Origin: an uncultured Pseudoflavonifractor sp.
GTDB lineage: Bacteria > Bacillota > Clostridia > Oscillospirales > Oscillospiraceae
Direction: 5' to 3'
DNA length: 8,910 nucleotides
NCBI GenBank assembly: GCA_947383685.1
Contig: CANDEE010000063.1
Location: 1 to 8,910, forward strand
Shown here: piece by piece, positions 4,658 through 8,910 of the stretch
Numbering within the stretch: the stretch's first letter is position 1
How the letters are laid out: each line of letters starts with the position of its first letter
Position numbers and translations under genes: made by a program
The notes under the pieces: generated by a model
Seen by the model: only the letters and a program-made list of their open reading frames with translations
Database searches by the model: none
Told to the model about the DNA's origin: nothing

Positions 4658-5473
4658 ATGAAAAAGCTACTTGCTTTGGTGATGACGCTGACCCTGTTCA
4701 TGGGGCTGGCAATCCCCGTCACCGCCATCGAAGGCGACGGTCTGAACGTAATCGTCAACGACGCTGTCGTCGCTATGGATACCCCTGCCCAGGTTTGGAA
4801 CCAGGTCACCTATGTGTCCTACTGGCCTGTGGTCCAGGCCCTCTACCCCGACGCCACTGCCGTTTGGGAAAACGACAGGGCCGTCATCACGGCCACCGGC
4901 CTCCAAATGGAGATCCGGCCCGGTCTGAAGTACCTCGTGGCCAACGGGCGCTACCTGTACCTGCCCGGTGGCGTGCGGACAGGAAACGGCAACCTGATGG
5001 TACCCGTCCGCACTCTGGCCGCCGCCCTGGGCGCCAATGTGGCCTGGGACCCTATCGGCAACAATGTGGTCCTCACCGCCGGAACCGGCCCCATTACCTC
5101 CGGCAGCGTGGCCTATCAGGAGGATGTCGTCTACTGGCTGAGCCACATTATCAATGCTGAGGCGGGCAACCAGCCCCTGGACGGCAAGATCGCCGTGGGC
5201 AATGTGGTGCTCAACCGGGTGGCAAGCTCCCGGTTCCCCAACACGGTCTACGAGGTCATTTTTCAGCGGGGCCAGTTCACCCCTGTGTCCAACGGATCCA
5301 TTAAGCTGACCCCCAACGCCGAGAGCGTTATTGCCGCCAAGCTGTGTCTGGATGGAGCCAACACGGTAGGCAATGCCCTCTACTTCATTAATCCCCGGTA
5401 TTCGCCCAATAGCTGGGCCGCCAGGAACCGCCCCTATGTGGCCACCATCGGCGCCCACGCCTTCTACGCCTGA
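4658..5473 (+). CDS. Secreted cell wall hydrolase: copper-amine-oxidase-N domain + SleB/CwlJ domain (second paralogue)
   Basis: 271 residues with the same architecture as the gene at 3573. The signal peptide is MKKLLALVMTLTLFMGLAIPVTA (cut after about residue 23). A copper-amine-oxidase-N-like domain follows (about 27-142; VVQALYPDATAVWEN and LMVPVRTLAAALG), then a SleB/CwlJ domain (about 155-271). Glu168 in IINAEAG is the catalytic position. GKIAVGNVVLNRVASSRFPNT, GQFTPVSNGS (205-214) and ATIGAHAFY with His267 match the first paralogue closely, whereas the N-terminal domains have diverged much more. The active-site follow-on differs (AESQGE in the first, AEAGNQ here). The start at 4658 has GGAGG 12 bases upstream, a slightly long spacing; the frame is open to 4565, but that start precedes the -10 box. 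Its own promoter and terminator mean the two paralogues can be expressed separately, while the shared box suggests common control. Confidence 0.92.
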   Translation: MKKLLALVMTLTLFMGLAIPVTAIEGDGLNVIVNDAVVAMDTPAQVWNQVTYVSYWPVVQALYPDATAVWENDRAVITATGLQMEIRPGLKYLVANGRYLYLPGGVRTGNGNLMVPVRTLAAALGANVAWDPIGNNVVLTAGTGPITSGSVAYQEDVVYWLSHIINAEAGNQPLDGKIAVGNVVLNRVASSRFPNTVYEVIFQRGQFTPVSNGSIKLTPNAESVIAAKLCLDGANTVGNALYFINPRYSPNSWAARNRPYVATIGAHAFYA

Positions 5474-5495
5474 CCGTTTCCGTTCTGCCAAACCG

Positions 5496-5529
5496 GCGCC
5501 CCTTCCCTGACGGGAAGGGGCGCTTTTTT
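5496..5529 (+). terminator. Rho-independent terminator of the second wall-hydrolase gene
   Basis: A 12-bp perfect stem, GCGCCCCTTCCC (5496-5507) with GGGAAGGGGCGC (5512-5523), loop TGAC, then six T residues. It begins 22 bases after the stop codon. Confidence 0.96.
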
Positions 5530-5563
5530 CAGCTTCCATTTCCTCCCTTTCTCGACTTTTTTC

Positions 5564-5592
5564 TTGCTTCCCCTTTCCAGGAGAGCTATAAT
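5564..5592 (+). promoter_or_regulatory. Sigma-A-type promoter of the SLH-M15 operon
   Basis: TTGCTT (5564-5569) and a perfect TATAAT (5587-5592), 17-base spacer, about 36 bases before the start codon at 5629. Unlike the two SleB-type promoters it has no TGTAA direct repeat. Confidence 0.8.
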
Positions 5593-5628
5593 GGAAGCAA
5601 TGAGAAAAGCAGGAAAGGATGATGTCCC

Positions 5629-7131
5629 ATGAAGCTCTTTCAACGCCTGTGCCTCCTGACTCTCTGCGCTGTTTTGTTTCTTCCCGTAGGAGCCGGGGCG
5701 ACTGGAAAATATCCCGACCTGTCCTCCAGCCACTGGGCCTATGGGGATATGGACAAGGCTGTGGAGCTGGGCATTATCAAGGGCCTGGAGGACGGACGCA
5801 TGGCCCCGGAGGATACCCTGACCTGGGGACAATACCTGGTGATGCTGACCCGGACCTTCTATCCCAACGCCTACGCCGCCCTGCTGGATGCGGGGGCGTC
5901 CTGGGACCAGGCGGGCTACTGGGCCGCCTGGGACAGCGGACTTATCCTTGAGGATGATTTTCTCCCTGAGGACCCCGCGGACCTGTGGGCGCCCATTCTG
6001 CGGCAGGATGTGGCAGCGCTGCTGGACCGGGTACTGCCGGAGGATGAGGAATGGGACTGGCACTGGGGCTCCTGGCAGGCAGAAGACGCCTTTCTCGACT
6101 GGGATACTCTGCCGGAAAGCTACCACGATGCTGTGAACCGCCTGTATAGCTACAGCATCATTCAGGGCCGGGAGGTGGAGGTCTACGACCCCGAGTGGGA
6201 GATGAACGTGACCTCCTATGAGTTCGGCGGTCAGGAAACCATCAAGCGGGCCGACGGCACCGTGCTGCTCCTGCGAACCCTGTATGCAGCGGACAAGCTG
6301 GCAGAAAAGGATGTCACCGTCACCCTCCACATCGTAGACCGGCAGGGCAATCCCCTGACCGAGCCCCAGACCGTAGAGGCCAAGACCGGGGACTATGACT
6401 ACGAGCTGGTAGACGAAAATATGCTCTGGCACTATATCCGTATTTCCGACATTCAGCCCATCACTTCTTTCCAGAGCGAGTATACCCTCACCTACCGCCC
6501 CTATACCCGGTTTGAGGCCGCCGAGGAGGAGTTTTGGGAAGCCGTTGACCGGGGAGAGCTGACCTATGAGGACTACTGGAACCAGGAATTTCATCTCTGG
6601 GCCCAAGGGGAAAATCCCGCAAAATACCTGCACCTGTTTGGCAATGAGGAGCAGCGGCGGTTCCCCGACCGGGCCACAGCGGAGGCCAACATGACCACCG
6701 TTACCGTCCCCGTGTGGCGCCTGGATAAAAGCTGGAACAAGGTTCCCGCCTCCGTCTCGCTCACCATCCACTCCGCCATTGCGGAGGACACGGTGGCCCT
6801 CTTTACCGAAATCTACAACGACCCGGAGCAATTCCCCATCCACGACCTGGGTGGCTATGGCTGGCGGGGAGACAGCGCCACGGGAGAGCACAACTGCGGT
6901 ACCGCCGTGGACATCAACGCAAACGAAAATTACCAGATTCGGGACGGCAAGGTGCTGGTTGGTTCCCACTGGACGCCGGGAGAGGACCCCTACTCCATCG
7001 GCCCCGACAGCTCTGTGGTCCGTATTTTTGAAGAACACGGCTGGTCCTGGGGCGGCGACGCCTGGGCTTATGACAGCGACGACAGTCAGGGCTACCACGA
7101 CTATATGCACTTTTCCTACATGGGCAAATAA
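5629..7131 (+). CDS. S-layer-homology protein with C-terminal M15 carboxypeptidase domain (first paralogue)
   Basis: 500 residues, secreted (signal MKLFQRLCLLTLCAVLFLPVG, cut near Ala22-Ala24). Three SLH-type repeats follow: about 28-77 (KYPDLSSSHWAY, GIIKGLEDGRMAPEDTLTW), about 88-135 (GYWAAWDSGLI, PILRQDVAALL) and about 155-218 (AVNRLYSYSIIQG, TIKRADGTVLLLR). SLH repeats bind secondary wall polymers. The usual TRAE-type signature is replaced by TWGQ in repeat 1 and kept in part as RQD and RAD in repeats 2 and 3. Residues 225-380 match nothing I recognise. The C-terminus (about 381-500) is an M15-type zinc peptidase (VanY/D-alanyl-D-alanine carboxypeptidase-like). Its zinc ligands are likely His421 and Asp428 (GEHNCGTAVDIN) and His494 (DYMHFSY), with Asp491 as candidate base. 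It should trim D-amino-acid ends of peptidoglycan stem peptides at the cell surface. Ribosome-binding site AAAGGA. First gene of a two-gene operon. Confidence 0.9.
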   Translation: MKLFQRLCLLTLCAVLFLPVGAGATGKYPDLSSSHWAYGDMDKAVELGIIKGLEDGRMAPEDTLTWGQYLVMLTRTFYPNAYAALLDAGASWDQAGYWAAWDSGLILEDDFLPEDPADLWAPILRQDVAALLDRVLPEDEEWDWHWGSWQAEDAFLDWDTLPESYHDAVNRLYSYSIIQGREVEVYDPEWEMNVTSYEFGGQETIKRADGTVLLLRTLYAADKLAEKDVTVTLHIVDRQGNPLTEPQTVEAKTGDYDYELVDENMLWHYIRISDIQPITSFQSEYTLTYRPYTRFEAAEEEFWEAVDRGELTYEDYWNQEFHLWAQGENPAKYLHLFGNEEQRRFPDRATAEANMTTVTVPVWRLDKSWNKVPASVSLTIHSAIAEDTVALFTEIYNDPEQFPIHDLGGYGWRGDSATGEHNCGTAVDINANENYQIRDGKVLVGSHWTPGEDPYSIGPDSSVVRIFEEHGWSWGGDAWAYDSDDSQGYHDYMHFSYMGK

Positions 7132-7156
7132 GCCTCCAAAAGAAAGGATGGCCTAT

Positions 7157-8659
7157 ATGAAACTGCTTCGCTCCCTGTGCGCTCTGGTTCTCTGCGCCGC
7201 CTTCCTCCTCCCAGCGGGGGCCTCTGCCTCCGGGGATAGTAGAAAATACCCCGATCTCTCCGAGGATTACTGGGCCTATTCCGATATGGTCGAGGCCGTA
7301 AGGCTGGGTATCCTCAAGGGCATGGACGACGGCCGCATGGCTCCGGAGGCCACCCTGACCTGGGGGCAATACCTGGTCATGCTGACCCGGGCCATCTATC
7401 CGGAGGAATACGCCCTCCAATTGGAGATGGGCGCCGCCTGGGATATTGCCGGATATGACGCCGCCAAAGAGATGGGACTGCTGACAGAGAACGACTTTCT
7501 CCCCGTGTCTCCCGCCACCCTCTCCCAGCCCATTCTGCGCCAAGACGCCGCCGTGCTTCTAAACCGGCTGCTGCTGGACCTGGACTATAAGGATATGTTT
7601 TGGAGCGCCCCCTCCGATGACGAGGACTGGGAAATTCCCACGGCCGCTGCCTCCTTTTCCGATTGGAACAGCCTGGACCAGAACCATCAGGCCGCTGTAT
7701 CCCGTCTTTTTGAGGCAGTCATCGTCAAGGGCCGCACCGATGGCACCTTTGGCGGCGGCGAAACCATCAAGCGTGCTGACGGCACTGCGCTCCTCATGCG
7801 CGCCCTCCCCCTGGCGGAGATGCGGATATGGGGCGAGCCAAAGAGCATCACCCTTCGCCTTCTGGACCAGGACGGCGGCCTTTTGGTAGAGGACAAGGTG
7901 ATCCCCGCCGAGCTGGGCGCCTCCACCGCTGAGCTTGCCGACCTGTACGCCCCCAAGCACTACTCCGCCGTGGACGGCGGCGCCACCGTCACCCGGAGCC
8001 GGGACCTCTATGCCGTCACCATGCGTCCCTTTACCCAGGCAGAGCTGGATGAGGAGACCTATTACGAGCAGCTTGCCGCTCAGCAAATTACCCAGGCAGA
8101 GTATGATTCCCAGAACTTCTGGCTGCGGAAGCTGGGAGAAAATGACCAGAAAAAGCTCCTCCTCTACGGCAACGCCAAGCAGCGCCGTTATGGGAGCCGC
8201 TCCGAGGCCGAGCAGCATATGGTCACCATCACCGTCCCCATGTGGCGCATTGACAAAAACGGCAACAAATACGCCACCAAAGGCAGTTTCCCCATCAACG
8301 CCGCCATTGCCGACGATGTTGTGAGCATCTTCACCGAAATATTTAACGACCCGGAGCAGTTCCCCTTCCACGACCTGGGGGGATATGGCTGGCGGGGGGA
8401 CAAGGCCACCGGCGAGCACAACTGCGGTACCGCCATTGACATCAACTGGAACGAAAACTACCAGATTCGGAACGGGCGTATCCAAACCGGCTCCCTGTGG
8501 CAGCCGGGAAGCAATCCCTATTCCATCAGTCCCAACGGCTCCGTGGTCCGCATCTTCCGGGAACACGGCTGGTCCTGGGGCGGCGATGCCTGGGCGGACA
8601 ACAGTGATGCCAGTTACGGCTACCACGACTATATGCACTTTTCCTACATGGGGTGGTAA
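7157..8659 (+). CDS. S-layer-homology protein with C-terminal M15 carboxypeptidase domain (second paralogue)
   Basis: 500 residues, the same length as the upstream gene and colinear with it. The signal peptide is MKLLRSLCALVLCAAFLLPAG; SLH repeats lie at about 30-80 (KYPDLSEDYWAY, GILKGMDDGRMAPEATLTW), 92-138 (PILRQDAAVLL) and 165-218 (KGRTDGTFGGGETIKRADG). The middle region (about 228-380) is shared with the paralogue only. The M15 domain has His421 and Asp428 (GEHNCGTAIDIN) and His494 (DYMHFSY) at the same positions. The third repeat keeps a more standard G-x-x-DGTFGG than its twin. The start at 7157 is preferred to 7148 because AAAGGA is then 8 bases upstream, just as in the first gene; the open frame from 6779 is overlap with the neighbour. 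The gap to the upstream gene is 25 bases with no terminator, so the pair is co-transcribed. The C-terminal domain is much more conserved between the two than the SLH part. Confidence 0.9.
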   Translation: MKLLRSLCALVLCAAFLLPAGASASGDSRKYPDLSEDYWAYSDMVEAVRLGILKGMDDGRMAPEATLTWGQYLVMLTRAIYPEEYALQLEMGAAWDIAGYDAAKEMGLLTENDFLPVSPATLSQPILRQDAAVLLNRLLLDLDYKDMFWSAPSDDEDWEIPTAAASFSDWNSLDQNHQAAVSRLFEAVIVKGRTDGTFGGGETIKRADGTALLMRALPLAEMRIWGEPKSITLRLLDQDGGLLVEDKVIPAELGASTAELADLYAPKHYSAVDGGATVTRSRDLYAVTMRPFTQAELDEETYYEQLAAQQITQAEYDSQNFWLRKLGENDQKKLLLYGNAKQRRYGSRSEAEQHMVTITVPMWRIDKNGNKYATKGSFPINAAIADDVVSIFTEIFNDPEQFPFHDLGGYGWRGDKATGEHNCGTAIDINWNENYQIRNGRIQTGSLWQPGSNPYSISPNGSVVRIFREHGWSWGGDAWADNSDASYGYHDYMHFSYMGW

Positions 8660-8696
8660 AGAGCAAGCCGAAACACAAGATATAGTATAACAGATA

Positions 8697-8733
8697 AAAG
8701 GGGCAGGTAGTTTATGAAACTACCTGCCCCTTT
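8697..8733. terminator. 17-bp perfect hairpin closing the SLH-M15 operon
   Basis: AAAGGGGCAGGTAGTTT (8697-8713) and its exact complement (8717-8733) flank a 3-base ATG loop, 37 bases after the stop codon. The A/T ends of the stem supply only a short U-run on either strand, so it probably works as a bidirectional terminator. The perfect match could also mark the remnant end of a mobile element. Confidence 0.75.
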
Positions 8734-8764
8734 GGCGTTATTGGAATTCATATATTTAAGCTCT

Positions 8765-8884
8765 ATGGAACACCGTAAGACGCTCTATACCAGCTCGCTG
8801 TTGAGCGGCAAGCTGAATCCAACGAGGGCAGGTATAAAATCAACCGCACAGGCAGTTGAGGATACCGTATCCCTGATTATCTGA
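8765..8884 (+). pseudogene. Decayed TnpV-like (transposon-encoded protein) remnant
   Basis: A 39-codon reading whose first half, MEHRKTLYTSSLLSGKLN, resembles the central signature of TnpV proteins of clostridial transposons (pattern EHR-x-x-LY-x-x-LLLSGKL). The frame stays open for several codons upstream (FIYLSS), but there is no ribosome-binding site. After the motif the match is lost and the reading ends at TGA (8882-8884), with AVEDTVSLII vaguely like the family's C-terminal helix. Intact TnpV is roughly three times longer, so this would be an internally deleted relic. The call rests on one motif recalled from the family and is tentative. Confidence 0.4.
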
Positions 8885-8910
8885 CAGCCCTAATTAAACC
8901 AACAGCAAAA

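Noticed and set aside
4667..5539. 290-codon open frame on the minus strand
   Set aside because: It is antisense to the second SleB-type gene and runs through that gene's terminator.
5464..7110. 548-codon open frame on the minus strand, longer than the real gene opposite it
   Set aside because: It is antisense to the SLH-M15 gene, whose motifs, promoter and ribosome-binding site are clear. Such long antisense frames arise from GC-rich third positions.
6779..7156. Long N-terminal extension of the second SLH-M15 gene
   Set aside because: The extension is out-of-frame reading through the upstream gene; the signal peptide and ribosome-binding site fix the start at 7157.
7559..8638. 359-codon open frame on the minus strand
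   Set aside because: It is the antisense shadow of the second SLH-M15 gene; its translation closely resembles that of the 5464-7110 shadow only because the sense genes are paralogues.

Overview
The window looks like a chromosomal segment of a GC-rich (about 60 % by eye) Gram-positive Clostridia member, most likely Oscillospiraceae (Flavonifractor / Intestinimonas / Lawsonibacter type). This rests on strong AAGGAGG ribosome-binding sites, sigma-A-like promoters, the zinc-ribbon form of ribosomal protein L28, SLH and copper-amine-oxidase-like secreted wall proteins, and a clostridial phage-type early gene cluster. The genus is inferred from protein style, not from a search.

Left part (1-2718, minus strand): a tight leftward operon of seven genes. 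In transcription order these are an HTH protein, a small RHH-like protein, a DUF6273-like protein, a membrane-anchored lytic transglycosylase, a 35-residue zinc-ribbon protein, a Pro/Ala-rich bipartite protein, and the N-terminal 91 codons of a DUF2800 protein that runs off the left edge. Several of these are familiar from the early/replication region of clostridial prophages, so this is probably the edge of a prophage or related integrated element. No integrase, attachment site or structural gene lies in the window. A perfect 11-bp palindrome (2758-2783) precedes the operon.

Middle (2848-3471): the host gene rpmB (L28) on the plus strand with a clear promoter and rho-independent terminator. 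It is followed by a 63-codon ORF of unknown function that ends just before a perfect inverted repeat.

Right part (3507-8733, plus strand): a cell-envelope locus of two pairs of tandem paralogues. The first pair are secreted copper-amine-oxidase-N-domain + SleB/CwlJ-type wall hydrolases, each with its own promoter and terminator. The second pair are 500-residue secreted proteins with three SLH repeats, an unassigned middle region and a C-terminal M15 D,D-/L,D-carboxypeptidase domain. They form a two-gene operon behind a third promoter. Both SleB-type promoters carry a direct repeat that reads TGTAAT-N5-TGTAAT or TGTAAC-N5-TGTAAC on the minus strand. This matches the published WalR (YycF) box and overlaps the -10 box at the same offset in both, suggesting shared control by an essential wall-homeostasis regulator. 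A 17-bp perfect hairpin closes the locus, and the right edge holds a short, decayed TnpV-like remnant.

Together, the right-hand genes appear to be a peptidoglycan-remodelling set: glycan or peptide cleavage by SleB-type hydrolases and stem-peptide trimming by wall-anchored M15 enzymes. The left part is mobile DNA abutting a core ribosomal gene.
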